From positions 768,650 to 832,649 of the forward strand of contig NW_022985168.1 of assembly GCF_010093535.1 (NCBI RefSeq): 64,000 nt of DNA. The letters are read 5' to 3'. The DNA comes from Lindgomyces ingoldianus. Taxonomy: Eukaryota > Ascomycota > Dothideomycetes > Pleosporales > Lindgomycetaceae. Shown one piece after another: positions 21,160 to 33,429 of the stretch (positions within the stretch are counted from its first letter, which is position 1; the number at the start of each line of letters is the position of its first letter). The translations under genes were made by a program, and so were the position numbers. Below the pieces are notes generated by a model, which did no database searches, was not told where the DNA came from, and was given only the letters and a program-made list of their open reading frames with translations.

Positions 21160-23881
21160 CTATCTCGCAAAGACCTTTACCTCGCCATCACCACCAGCCG
21201 AAACCACCAGTCTGCCATCTTGACTCCAAACCACACTACAGACACCCTCCCCGCGCATGATGCGATGAGATGTGATCTCTTGTGTGCAAATTCGCTTCTC
21301 CAACGACCAGAAGCGGATCGAGGCATCATGACCGGCGGAGACAGCCTCGCGGCCGTCTTTGCTGAGGGATAGGGATGAGATGGCGGAGGGATGTGCTCGC
21401 ATGCTATATGTGCATTGTCCTGTAGGGTTTTGTAAGCCTCTCAGAATTTACGAGCAATATGATGGAATATGAACCCTTACCAGAATTTGCGTCATAGAAC
21501 CTGATGAACTGGTCTTCGTGGCCGGATATTACTACTCCTTCCACTCCACCAGCGCTACTAGAGCCTGTGGGACCATGAACAACACCTTCTTCATCTGACA
21601 TACCTCTACCAGAATCAATTGACATTGTTCCCTCGGGGCCGACGGCGGTTGCGACTACAGAAGTTACGCCAGTGGCAGGTGTGCCGTCGTATGTCTCATT
21701 ACTTGCCATGCCGATGATCTCTTCGCCGCTTCGAGTGTCAAAAATGAGAATAGAAGCATCGGCAAAGGAGGCAACAAAGTTCTCCCCATTCATGGAGAGC
21801 GGGCTGATACACGTTGGCGATGGATGTGTGGCTCGCTCGATGGTGTGGACGAGCATATAATGGAATGGAGTTGAGGTAGCAACACTTGGCTGGGGAGACG
21901 ATGGGTAGTTCGATCCAGATGTTACAGAATGCCGCCGACTCCCTCCCACACCCCGCCGTGAACCTCCCTGAGGTGAAGCTATTTGTGGAGGCGCACTTAC
22001 AGCCCAAATCTTTATGGTGCCGTCCGCAGAGCCCGACGCAAGAAGTACTCGATCGGGGCCACCGTAGTTGCCGCAGTCTGCGCCGAACACTGAGGCGCAA
22101 GTCGCAGGGAGAACACAGACTGTCCACACCGCATCCGTATGTCCGTCAAGAGTAGCTTTGGGATCTACACGGCCTCTCTCCCATACACGTATAGTCGCAT
22201 CCTGTCCACCCGAGAATATCCAGCCGTCACCAGACACTCGGCCGCCAGTGGAGAAGGTCGTAGATGAAGGACATGCCGCGAGGGAAGTAACGGCACCTTC
22301 ATGGCCGCGGTGCGACCAATAGGGCGAAATGTCCAAATCATTATTCATGCTGTGCTGGCTCGCATAACTTGCTGGTATAATCCATCTCTTAATCATGCCA
22401 TCATCACCAGCTGTACAAATTTCCGGTTCTGAAGGACTACCGCCTCCCGTGAAGATAACAGAGCGAACTACGTCCAGATGTCCACGAAGAGCGAATCGAA
22501 CTTTGAAGTTTGGCGGGTCAGTTGGCCGTATATGTTGGCCAAATACTTCTCGAGCTTCATGGCCATCACTCCTTCGCCTAGAATGAGTCCCCGAGCTTTT
22601 TCTTCGATGAGACTGAGGGCCACGGGGAGGCGATTTCGCAGGAATGCTGTTCGCGCTTGGGAATATATCCGTATCTGGTCTCCTCGGGGGCTGGATATCT
22701 TGGGATCCCTCCGTGATCGGTTCCTCGAAATTCCAGCTTTCAGGGTCTTCCGGTGCCGTAATCTGACTGGAAGTCATGCCACTCTCCTCTCGATTTGGAA
22801 TCTGGCGACCATGATTATCGTATATATGTGTGACTTTCTCAACCTGCTCCTCCGGAACAGAGCTGAAATTCTGCTGAGATTGATGCTGGGGTTGCTGATT
22901 CAGGAAATCTGTTGGTATCCCAGAATGAGATTGAAAAGATTGTTGGCCTGAAGGTTCTCGAGTCATCGAAGGGGCCTGGTGAGGCGGCTGGGACTGATGC
23001 TGAAGGTTATGAATGTCGGAGGTTGTAGGGATATTCGGAGGCTGGTGATTTGGCACGGACGTATTTGGGACTGTAGGTAGATGGGATTGTAGCTTTTGAC
23101 GATGCTGAAGGTACATTTCCTCGATCGGGGCGTCTCCATGTCCAAGGAATTGAGAGCCATTGAGACCTTGCATTCCGCCTTGCGGAGGCGGAGGCTGTGG
23201 CGGGGGAGTGAGGAGGTAAGTAATCTCCTCTACGCATTTTGTGAGATACAGCTTTGCTTTCTCATGTTGGTTGTCTCGGTCTGCCTCAGATCGCTCCAAA
23301 AGGTCCGAGTCGACGTCGAGGAAGGAATTGTGGTGCTTATTTTGGGCTAGTATAAGACATAAGTTAGCTTGATGATCACTTCGAGGCAGTAAATTAGAAT
23401 TGTTCGCGCACGCTTCATAGGCTTCGTACCACTCTTTTGGTCTGACCGCGCGCCCGCCTTGCCCTTCGAGTCCTTCTTTTCTTCCAGGCCTTCTCCTCCG
23501 GCCGCAGCAGCCTTGCTTTTGCTACGCTCGTTCATCAGTGCCTGCTCTAGCATGCGAATATGCTTATTAAGCTGGTCGTTCAGTTTCTTTGCGCTCCGAA
23601 CCTCGCCTTCCTGCTTCGCGATCTTCGCCTTCATCTCTGCGCGCTCGATGTCCCAGGCGTTTCTCGCGCGCTCATGATTATGCCATTCCAGCTGGAGGAA
23701 GCGCATTACCCCTACAAGCACTGTTAGCCTAGGCTACACCATCCGGCAGCGTGCTCAAAGACACGCAATTGAGAAGCGATATCTTACCCTGTAGCGTGTA
23801 CTCAGTCCCTGTCGGAGCGCCCCCATCTCCTCCTCCGCCAGCACCGCCCGCATTCATGGCCGAGGGCGACTGCCACGCCAT
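21160..23881 (-). CDS. PRO11: Striatin-family WD40 scaffold (PRO11/StrA-like), 833 aa
   Basis: Four exons: 23788-23881, 23430-23711, 21481-23346 and 21160-21419, joined in frame to 833 residues. The N-terminal region contains the caveolin-binding/coiled-coil segment ([20 protein letters not shown], then a heptad stretch to about residue 95), which in striatins also binds PP2A. A disordered P/Q/S-rich linker follows, with the calmodulin-binding-like area unclear. From about residue 390 to the end are WD40 repeats, with [41 protein letters not shown] and a final DGEVKVFAR. Striatins scaffold the STRIPAK complex; in Sordaria and Aspergillus the homologues are needed for fruiting-body development and hyphal fusion. 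The start ATG lies in a strong coding context (MAWQSPSAM). Confidence 0.94.
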
Positions 23882-25158
23882 GGACGAGCTTCTCTGCTTC
23901 AGTGGTCCGCGGTAGTATTTGGTCCGCGGCAGTTAACATGCGTTATTTGGGTCGGGGGTTGAACGCTGTTGAAGCGGCGAAGATAGCTGGCCGGAACGAG
24001 GAGCTCGGCTGTTTTCTAGGGGCGCTCAGGCCCTGGTGAAGGAGGGCTGACGGGGAGGCGCGGTGGTTCAGTGAAAAGGGCGCGCAAGTGGGGGGGGGGC
24101 TGGATAAGTGAGTGAATGCGCAACGTAGCTATAGCGTCAAAAGCATTTCTGGGGTCGGAGTCGGCGTCGAGATGCAGGGAGCTTTGCGTCTGTCAGTCTG
24201 TCGAAGATAGTTGGGTCAGGAATCCTTAGTCAAGACGCTAGTCCTGATACAGAAAGGCGCCTCCATGGCCTGTCCAAATTGATGCATCCCAACTGCACCT
24301 CAAGAGCCCTGCAGTCCCAGTGTTACCCGCAGAGTCTCTTATACTATCTTTGCAAAGTTAGCACTTGTATTCAGAAGTCGAGAGAGAGCCAGAATGCTAT
24401 CCCTCTTCGGCATTTTAAATGGCCATGTCTGAGCCGCCCATCTGCCCAGTATCTGCTGCTGGGAACCCTCACCTCCCACACAGCACACAGCCCGACAAAG
24501 GCATTAGATATTCCTCCCACTAACGCAAAAATACGGAAAGGTTAAGTCACAGCTGGTTCCAGCGCTATGAGCCCTTCTTCTACTACTGTCTTGCTACTTT
24601 CTCTGCTTGCTGAGCCCGTTTGGCTCCCAAGTCCTGCACGAGGATCTGTGGTAGATCCCGATGTCTATTTCATTTCAGACAACATGTCACCAGTCAGGCA
24701 CCCAATCTCGTCATCTGGCACAAGTGCTCCCTTAGCTGTGGGCACGTCTGGCGTTTCTCCATTCACGCCTCTCTTCCTGTTGATCTCGAATACTGCCTGT
24801 TGTGGGCTCGGAAGCACGTGAGTACCCCCAACGGCTGCCTGGTCCCTCTCGAAGCGCCGCCGTCAAAAGTTCCTATAAAAAGCCGGCATATCCCCCGAAA
24901 GGGTTCGTTTGGCGCCACTGTTTGTACCTTCCGAAGCACAGACAAAGCGTTCGCCCAGGATTTGCATCACGTGTTACCCTCCCGCCGAAACGAGGCCTAG
25001 TCAACGGGCAAACCACAACAACATTCCTTCACATCCATCCCAGCCACCCCACGACACCACCCACCACAACACCACCCGCGACCTTCATCGCTCGCAACCC
25101 GGTCGCGCACACTTATTCATATTAGACTAAAAATCTCGACCCAAATTAATTCGCAAAT
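23882..25158. other. Intergenic: divergent promoters of striatin and H2A.Z genes
   Basis: 1.28 kb between two divergent start codons. It includes a run of ten G residues near 24091-24101 and pyrimidine-rich tracts before the H2A.Z start. No gene is supported; the ORF 24567-24821 has a hydrophobic start but no other protein character. Confidence 0.45.
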
Positions 25159-25751
25159 ATGCCTGGCGGAAAGGGTACGCGCTGCCTCCTGCGGTAGCTT
25201 TACGAATGAACAAGTCAAGCTGATTTGTGACTCTAGGCAAGACAGGTGGCAAGACTGGCGGCAAAGGCGACTCTCATGCAAAGACAACTAAGTCGCACTC
25301 CGCAAAGGCTGGTTTACAGGTACGCGATCAACCGGGGAACTTCTTTCTCATAAATAATTCACCCACGCTTTGTACTCAACCCAGGGTCTCGCCACAACGG
25401 CCGCGCGCTAACATCCTGTCAATCCAACAGTTCCCCTGCGGTCGCATAAAGCGTCACCTCCGAACCATCACCCGTCAAAAGACGCGCATCGGCGCGAAGG
25501 CCTCCATCTACCTCACGGCTGTGCTGGAATACCTCACCGCCGAAGTCCTTGAGCTTGCCGGCAACGCTGCCAAGGATCTCAAAGTTAAGCGCATCACGCC
25601 TCGTCATCTCCAACTCGCGATTCGCGGTGACGAAGAACTGGATACCCTGATTCGCGCCACCATCGCTTTCGGAGGTGTCCTTCCCCACATCAACCGCGCC
25701 CTGTTGCTGAAAGTGGAGCAAAAGAAGAAGGGAAAGCTTCCTGAGGCCTAA
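25159..25751 (+). CDS. HTZ1: Histone variant H2A.Z, 139 aa
   Basis: Three exons: 25159-25174, 25237-25319 and 25431-25751, giving 139 residues. The N-terminal tail [17 protein letters not shown] is lysine/glycine-rich, as in H2A.Z, where these lysines are acetylated. The histone fold begins at [14 protein letters not shown] and includes [24 protein letters not shown], split here only for length. The C-terminal docking domain ([17 protein letters not shown], then [11 protein letters not shown]) has the DEELD and L/I-A-T-I-A-x-GG pattern that distinguishes H2A.Z from canonical H2A, and there is no SQ(E/D) motif of H2A.X. H2A.Z is placed in promoter nucleosomes by SWR1 and evicted or edited by INO80, whose ATPase gene lies about 14 kb away. 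The second intron is stopless and a multiple of three. Confidence 0.96.
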
Positions 25752-28652
25752 GCGACGTGTAATATGTCTAAGGGTTGGGAATACCACCGGTACGAATGAT
25801 ATACGTGGGGGCAAAAGGGCGGTGGAAGCGATATGCAACGTGACGGGTACGATGTAGAAGCTACGAGAAGCTAATGTGCTCGGCTGATGGAATGGCTCAT
25901 TCTTTCCTTCGTGTCTTGTTTTTGGCACTCCTCTCTTTCGGCATTATTGCCATGCGCTGTTATCATGACGCGTCAGGCGGAATGCGTACCTCGGTATGGT
26001 TCTAAAACAAGCGCCAGATGTTAGGCTGTTGCTAATAACTGGTTTTGGATGGCCAGGTTTCCGTATTCGGGCGCGCGTGGGGTGGTGTTGCATGGGTTAC
26101 TTCCGAGGTTTCAAGGGGTTCCTTTTATGTAGCAACAGAAACAGAATAACACACTTATGCGAGAAATTAAGTGTGCTTAACCTCATATTCGTGTCTGTCC
26201 CAGTCCTTTCAGTTTGGTCTTTAGCCATGTTATGCCCCAACTCATCTCTTAAATTCCACACTTCTCCTACTGAACTAGCTGTATTGCTACACCCTTCAAG
26301 TTGACGATGAACAGGAAATTCAAGAAGACACATAAAAGTTAAAATCACTACTAGCCTTCTTTCACATGAGTATTTATAACATCAAGCAGCCCTTTAACCC
26401 TTCCCTCCCTTTCATCTTTACCCACTAGATTACAGATCTCTGTGACTTCTAGAGAAGAATCTGGAGCCTCTTAACAACTTATCTAGGGCGAACTTTTCAA
26501 AGACTACCACGGATAACTATTCAAAGAAAATCGCACTGACCCCAACCGGACTACGGCCCTTCGGCTATTGGTAGAACGGGCCGTTAAAGTTCCACCGGGA
26601 ATGATAAGCCACGCACGAAGCTTCAAGAGAGCAATAACCTCCTCCCATGGGTAGCGGAAAACCTCGTGTCCAGGAATAGGGTACCTTGACTTCCAAGCAA
26701 CTTAAACCCTACCTACACTTTACTATTTCCAATGTGCTAATAGTCCTGCTGTATCTAGCTGGCAACTTTACTACACCGCAACGCTCACTGAAAAAAAAAT
26801 TTCCACAAATTTTAACTGTCTCATTATTGGATTTGCGTTTAACATACTTCAACTCATTATGTACCTAGTGCAGAACACGAATTTCGATTCAGAGGTTGGT
26901 ACAATAGGCAACACCACGTAAGTGGATGTGGTGTCGTTATATTATATTGAGACATACCAGTTGCGATTAGTTCACATGTTTCTTCCAGACCTCCCAGATT
27001 AACGTGAGGCAGTCTAGCTTATTCAAGGGCAACTAAGAACGCTCTATCCCTATTTGTAGGAGGAAGCATTAACCATTCGAAAACTTATATTGTCACCGCA
27101 GCATGAAAAGTCTTCGTGACTAACTAGCAGACTTAGAGAGAACGTGGCCAACATGTGTGCGGTTGCGTCTAGAACCGAATTAGATAGTCTTCACGACAAT
27201 AGCAAAATGTTCGAAGCACATGGCATAAGCCAAACCGTCAGAGCAGTATCTTAGCACGAGACTCGAATGTCCCTCCAGCCAAAATATCTGTGGTGTTGGT
27301 TCCTAAGACTTGAGTTGGCTATTACCTCCCCTGTCAGTGGCGGCGTATTCCATTTCTGCACCAGAAGTTTATGACCTAACCAACGCCCTCTTATCGCCAC
27401 AACACCCCCTCTCCCGAATTGAGACATCCAGTTCTAACTCCAAACACACAGTTCCCCCAACTACAACAACCACCACAAAGATTCTCCCCCCACATTCTCC
27501 ACCTCTTCCACTACCTCCTAGCCACTGTCTGCCTTACCACCACCCTCTACAAAAAATGTACCCATGACCGGCGCTGCTCCTCCCACCGCTTCATCCTCGA
27601 ACTCGACGCCTCGGTATCTGTCTAGACTCATACGCGCCTAATTCTCTACCAGTCCGTTAACGATCCCGTCAATCATCACTCCTCCTGTAAACTCGGGATA
27701 TGATATCGAAGACGGGGAAGTCGTTGAGGCTGTTAAGAAAGGTTATGTTGATCTTGAGTCTCTGGGTTCAAATACATATGAAGTAGCTGAGCTCAAGGAA
27801 ACTGTGTCCCAATCTCCGCATCGGCCCAGCACTCTGAAGTTGAAGCTTCAGCTCTAGAGACAACTAGATAACAGCTCACACTACCAACCTCTCTATCTTT
27901 TCGCTCCTCCACTCCCTCATCCTCCCAGAAACTAGCCAAGAAAGTCCACTTCACCGTCGAGATTAGGAATTCTGCCATCATGGAGAGATATCGCATGCGT
28001 TCGCCACCTACGCCAGTCTCGTGTAGCCCAAGGTTCTCAAATGCTGATATTGAGGATGAGGTGAAGATGATCCCGAGTAAGGAAAGGTAAGTATAGAGAG
28101 CCAAGGACGGTGAGAGTCAAAGTTAGTCTTCACAGGACATTAGCATATACCATGGGATATGAATAAAATTGAAGCGGTGTGTTAAAACATAGCTGGAATT
28201 CAGTGAGGTAGGAGAAGGATTTGGGTTTCTGCCTTATTCGAGACAACATGCAGTTACGGCACAGTCCAGAGTGAGCAAGCATTTACCCGATTCCATTAAA
28301 TAATTTACTACATTGATGCGCTGTCATGATTCTTCAAAGAATCATCCATATTGTTCCTCCCCGTCCAAGCTAATCACGGGGAGACCGTCAAAGGACCCGA
28401 ACCAAGACGCCCGACCGTTTCTAGAAATGTTAAAGAGGATAGGAGAACAACTGGTATATATGAAGTACAAGAAGAGGATCAGCAGAAGTGAAGGACCCTA
28501 TGAGAACCAAGAGGAAGAACCACTGTTGTTGAATTCAATTCAACATGGGCTGTGAGTTAAAGTAGATATGAGCGCCATAAGCCTGTCCCCTGCCATTCAT
28601 TGACCAATTGACGCTTCTATGCAAGAAAAGCCATCCCAGCTGCTTTCGAGAT
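25752..28652. other. Gene-poor 2.9 kb region
   Basis: No intact gene. The 26.3-27.3 kb part is AT-richer and full of stops in all frames. Between about 27.6 and 28.6 kb there are short stretches with protein-like composition, described separately. No repeats or transposase motifs were recognised. Confidence 0.4.
27638..28087 (+). pseudogene. Possible decayed coding remnant
   Basis: One open stretch ending at a stop near 27857 contains YDIEDGEVVEAVKKGYVDLE, and after a break a second contains KLAKKVHFTVEIRNSAIMER and DIEDEVKMIP. These have normal amino-acid composition, unlike the surrounding DNA, but no start, no convincing splice junction and no family I recognise. They could be exons of an unrecognised lineage-specific gene or a decayed copy. 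Confidence 0.25.
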
Positions 28653-29960
28653 TTATGACTTGAAGCTGTCCCTCATGCTCTGGCTGCTCGCGCTCATGGG
28701 CACGTTCGTCGTGGGGAGGGTATCCTTTGGCTTGCTGTTCTGCCTGACCTTGGCGAGCGCGTACACGATACCGCTAATGAAGCCAACAAAGATGGCAGAA
28801 ACGCTTCCGAAAGTGACGGCAGCATCGAAGAAGACGAGACCGCTGATGGCGATTGGGAGCTTGTTCAAGGCGCCGACCATGGAGTAGGTGGTAGACGAGG
28901 TGACACGGACACACCAGGCGGAGGTGTAGGAAATGAAAACCGAGGAGAGTCCAGAGAAGATCATGGCCATGATCAAGGTATTGCGTTTCTCAACTGGGAA
29001 ATTCTTAGAGATGTTAGAAGACGACCAGTCCTCCACAAAGAGAGAAGCAGCCAACAAGATGGGAATGGTGAGGAGGTTATTGTAGTACATGGCTAGCAGC
29101 ATCCGTTAGCCTTCCGCTTAATAATGCCGTCTATTGTTGCCTTACTGTCAAAATCCTTGAAGTTGGTCAACTTTATTCGCTTCCTCATGCCCAAAATGTA
29201 AGAGGCAGTGCAGAAGCAGTTGAACAACATCCACAGGTATCCTGCATTCAAAGTAGAGATGGCATTTGTAGCCTCGGATGTAGCCTCCCCAAAGCTGGAC
29301 AAAGCATGCTGGATATCCGCCCATGCCGCAATGACAGAGCTGATAACCATCAAACCAAACGAGAAAAGCGTCATTGGTGTGACGGACCCGCCGAACCAAA
29401 GAACCTCGCCATACGCAATGAGGATGATAGTGAGGTTCTTGAAGATTGTATATACGGGAATGGAGAGAAACTTCAGGGCCTTTGTGCCGGTGTAGATCAT
29501 GCCGATGAGAAGGAGGGAAATGGGAAACCCTAGGGAAGAGTTAGTGGGTCTCTTTGCCTGCCGCGCAAGCTCAACGTACATTTCCTGGCCTCGTCGGTGT
29601 TGAAATCCCGGTACGTAATCACACCAGCGCTCTTGCAAGTTGAGATGGCAACAACACAAACCACAGACTGCGACTGTGTCAGCAGGACCCCATCTCCTCC
29701 GGAATGGGTTGGTGTACCTGGACGCAAAGCAAAAAGAAATTCAGATTGAAATCCACGCCCGACAGACAATATTTGTTGGTAACGGTCATCAGAATTGACG
29801 ACGCGCAATAGGACATAATAGCTAGCGAGGGGTTCTCCGTAATTGAGAGGTGGTGTTTCTTCGTTTGGGGACGCATGACGGGCGATGGGGCGCGGTTGAA
29901 GGACTCTTTGCGGTCGGGAATATCGATCTTGTAGTCGTCCGTCTTCTTGTCGTCGGCCAT
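28653..29960 (-). CDS. VRG4: GDP-mannose transporter of the Golgi (Vrg4/Gmt), 384 aa
   Basis: Imports GDP-mannose into the Golgi lumen in exchange for GMP, supplying mannosyltransferases for N- and O-glycans and cell-wall mannan. Four exons: 29718-29960, 29580-29667, 29146-29529 and 28653-29092, joined in frame to 384 residues. About ten hydrophobic helices are visible. Both signature motifs are intact: FNLNF at residues 71-75 and GALNK at 312-316, the GDP-mannose recognition motif within [16 protein letters not shown]. The N-terminal cytosolic tail ([12 protein letters not shown]) and the charged C-terminus are typical. It is divergent from plp1 with 564 bp between start codons. Confidence 0.95.
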
Positions 29961-30524
29961 GACTGCGGTATTGGAGGGGTGGGGTGGAGGGACACGTAAG
30001 GAGGCGGTGATTAAAGGTGCACGTTTGGAAGGAAGGGAGTGGACACCCAGCCGCAGGAGAGAGGCTTCTCAACGGCAGGCACAGGGCACCAGGTTACAGC
30101 GCGGCGGAAGGAAGAAAGGATGCGGGTGAGAAAAGAAAGATATTCCTATCGCGACAAGGGAATGTGCAAGGAGGTGGTGTTGGTTTGCTAGTGTTGAGGC
30201 GCCGGCTTCCTGTGTTAATTTTACGCCGGCGAACGCGCCAAGACGCCCCTTGCCCACTGCAAAGCCTCGTCAGCCTTCAGAGCAGTCAGACAAGGTGGCG
30301 ATACTGGTTGATCCGCCTCCAAATTCCAAGCACCACCAGTGCCGGCACAATTCCTTTTATTATCCACAAAATTCCGGCCAGTTATCTCTTAGATATCGCG
30401 TGCACTACTTCCACTCTCAGTCCTCACGTGACCGTTAATCCACCCCAAGGTTGTTAGTTTGAGCTCTTCTAGCATCAAAGTTTCTATTTTGATCACTCAG
30501 CTAGCCCAAGCTACCCACAGCAAC
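29961..30524. promoter_or_regulatory. Shared divergent promoter region of the GDP-mannose transporter and plp1
   Basis: 564 bp separate the two start codons. No coding signal or RNA gene is evident in it. Confidence 0.5.
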
Positions 30525-31279
30525 ATGGCTGAATTGGACCCAAAGGTTGCCGCCCTCGTCGATAACGCCACCAAGGATGAAGACTTAGACGAGGATGCCC
30601 TAATTGCTGCTCTTGAAGACGACTCCGAACTAGATGCTTTCCGCGAGCAGCGTCTTCAGCAGCTCCATGCCGAATTTAGTAAAGCCCAGCAACTGCGAGC
30701 CAGCGATCATGGGACTTACGCCGAGATCAAAGATGAGAAGGCGTTGATGGACATTACAACAAGTACGAAGTTGTGTGTTGTGCATTTCTTCAAGCCTGAC
30801 TTCAACCGTTGCCGGATCATGGATACGCACCTTGAAGTAAGCAATACGAATAGCTACCCTTTCAGATTTAATTCGTCCTTTAAGTTGTGTTCTGCTCCCT
30901 TTAATATCTTCTTCTACCTCTCACATCGTTCGATTCATCTAATCCCTTGCTCCAGTCTCTTGCCCCAGCACACTATGAAGCCCGCCTGCTCCGGATCAAC
31001 GTCGAAAACTGCCCTTTTCTGGTCTCCAAGCTGAAAGTTCAGATCTTGCCGTGTGTCATCGCTTTCATTGATGGCATTGGAGTTGATCGAATCATTGGGT
31101 TTGAAGGCCTTGGTCGAACGGCCGACAATTTTACGACAGGAGACCTCGAGGCGAGATTAATCAGGGCAAATGTCTTCCAGAGATCAAAATTTGGTGGTAA
31201 TGGCTTGGGCTTCACTCAAAATAAGAAGGAAACGAAAGAGAACGAAGACGACGATGATGGTGATGATGATTGGGATTGA
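30525..31279 (+). CDS. PLP1: Phosducin-like thioredoxin-fold protein Plp1/TXNDC9, 211 aa
   Basis: Two exons, 30525-30836 and 30956-31279, give 211 residues. An acidic helical N-terminus (ALEDDSELDAFREQRLQQL) precedes a thioredoxin fold with LCVVHFFKPDFNRCRIMD and the cis-proline strand LKVQILPCVIAFIDG. Only one cysteine remains where thioredoxins have CxxC, so it is not a redox enzyme. The C-terminus is acidic and ends DDDDGDDDWD. The family helps the CCT chaperonin fold tubulin, actin and G-protein subunits. The intron (30837-30955) has donor GTAAGC and acceptor CAG. I started at the ATG opening MAELDPKV rather than the non-ATG frame extension upstream. Confidence 0.9.
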
Positions 31280-31945
31280 AAGAAGTAGTACTCCGTGGAC
31301 TGCAGCATCACAGTAGTCCTTCAGACGCAGGACTTCCCCGGTACAACCATCCTTGCACCCACTGAGTCAGTTATAGATTCTCCCGTCGGAGTTGCCTAAG
31401 GGCGCCACAAGAACCTTGAGTTGTTTTGGTTGACAACTTTTGCAGAGGTATCAAGCCGGTGTTTCAATAGGATGATATGGTCACAAAATGAAATTCATTT
31501 TGTGGGCCAGGCCTATTTAAACATTGAGTTACAGAGATGAATGGGGATGTGCACCTGAAAGATATTGTAGATGTAAGGAGTCTGATTTTTGAATCCTATA
31601 GCGGTTCAGCAGGGTGTGCGTCGAAGACACGCCAGGGTATCAAACCCCAGAACTACACGCAACCATGTCAGCAAATCACCAGTTACAGAATCAGAGTTCT
31701 TCCACCTTTCTAACCAGCGCTCGGTGAATGCAACTAAAGCCAAAGTTGGCAACCACGTGGCAATTTGAAAGGTTTGTAAAGTGACAATTTGCCGCTGAAT
31801 AATCGGTATGACGCCATTCGGTTCGCACTTCGTGCCGAGACCTATTTGCTGACTCTAAACACTGATCATATTTGACCATCAAATGTCCTTCCACTAACAA
31901 GCACTTTTTGGACGTCATAAACCTCAGCAAGTGCCAAGACTCAGA
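31280..31945. other. Intergenic: plp1 3' flank and adi1 promoter
   Basis: About 670 bp with no supported gene. Both neighbours read on the plus strand, so it should hold the plp1 terminator and the dioxygenase promoter. Confidence 0.45.
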
Positions 31946-32588
31946 ATGAAGGCCTACTGGTTTGACAACCTTCCGGTAATTCGGCGTGCTGCATTCGACC
32001 TCGCAATCGCCACTGACCCTGGTACAGGGTGATCAACGGGAGGCTCACGACTCTGGCCGGGAAGTGAGCTCCGAATACTTGAACAAGCTCGGTATCATGT
32101 ATTTCAACTACCCAAATGTTGAAGATGTAAATTCCCTGGCCGCCAAGCGAAAATACAAGAACCGCGACGAAATCACCATATCTCCAACGACTATGGGTGA
32201 CGTTTATGAGGATAAGGTGAAGATGTTCTTCAACGAACACCTGCATGAGGATGAGGAGATTCGGTACATCTTGGATGGCGGCGGGTTCTTCGATGTCCGA
32301 AGTGATGGTGACGAGTGGGTGAGGATCAAGTTGGAGAAGTATGATTTGATGATAATGCCCGCTGGCATTTATCACCGCTTCACTACGGATACGCAGAACG
32401 TGAGTATTTCTCACTCTTGGTATTTCAATTCTCTTACAGGGCTTATGCAGTACACAAAGGCCATGCGACTGTTCAAGGAGGACCCCAAGTGGACACCCTT
32501 AAACCGGGGCGCTGAGACTGACAACAACGAGTACCGCGAGGCTTACCTTAAGATGAGGGATGGAAGCGCTCCGATTCCTAGCCACTGA
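31946..32588 (+). CDS. ADI1: Acireductone dioxygenase (methionine salvage), 179 aa
   Basis: A metal-dependent cupin that cleaves acireductone in the methionine salvage cycle (Fe form gives the methionine keto-acid precursor and formate). Three exons, 31946-31975, 32028-32399 and 32451-32588, give 179 residues, the usual length. The start [20 protein letters not shown] is conserved. Metal ligands are H81, H83 and E87 in [10 protein letters not shown] and H126 in [11 protein letters not shown]. The C-terminal [17 protein letters not shown] is a family signature. The second intron (32400-32450, 51 nt) is stopless and keeps frame, so an unspliced reading also looks open. I remove it because family alignment runs directly from TDTQN to YTKAMRLF. 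Confidence 0.94.
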
Positions 32589-33429
32589 ACTGTCCTATGA
32601 TTGCGCGAATGTTCTCCACAAAAGCTGTGACGGTCGCAACAGTTCTTTGATGGCAATAGAGCCTTGGCGTAGGACAGGTATGCAGTATCTTGCACAAATT
32701 CTATTCTTATGGTTACCTCAATCCTCTCACCCCTCCCGCCCGACTCAATCAGTATCGTGATTTCGCTTCTTCAGTCGCGCAGTTTGTGGTTTCATTGCTG
32801 CACCTCCCAGAACAAGCACCAGGAGCTTTGCCCACTTCTATTGGCCTGCAAAACAGTGGTAGGCAAACACACCACAATCATCCAAATAGCCAGCAAGACG
32901 CGAGGACTTGTCAAGGTTTGTGCTAGCCAACAATCATTGGTGATAGTTGCTTGCCTGTCTGCTCCCCTTCAGCTATGTGGCATGTATCGCTCACTCGAGG
33001 TTATTAAAGGTGTTCGGAATGGTTCAAAGCAGAGTTCGGTTTACATCCATCCTTCCTCCTACCTTGCTTCACTTCGTGTCTAGACTTAGCTCTATCTAAG
33101 AACCTCCTGACTACGCCTTCACTCTGATATCGAACTCGGTTGCAGCTTGTACCAGCTGGATGATGACCTTTCGGATCCTCATGCTTCCTACGGCCGCCGC
33201 TCTGATGGTGTTGTTGTTACGTTGCCGATGGACGGTATTAGTTGAGCCTATATCATATTTGAACACACTGGAAGAAGAGCAGATATTCAAATCCTAGCTG
33301 ACATGAAAGGGAGGGCAAGGCAGAGGGCACATGAGTCATGGGGGTGAAGATGGTCTTTTTTCTTGTGACGCCTATTTGTTTGAGAATGTTTACTGTCTTC
33401 TGTAGCTTGGGTCTCTAGCTGTGGAATTT

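Noticed and set aside
24567..24821. 84-codon ORF with a hydrophobic start, considered as a secreted protein
   Set aside because: Only the first 20 residues look signal-like; the remainder is unstructured S/P-rich translation of promoter DNA between divergent genes.
25227..25751. Continuous 174-codon H2A.Z reading frame
   Set aside because: It includes the 111-nt intron and lacks the true first exon; the spliced form matches H2A.Z at both junctions.
32690..33083. Plus-strand ORFs after adi1
   Set aside because: Two overlapping frames are open, neither with recognisable protein motifs; likely 3' UTR and intergenic DNA.
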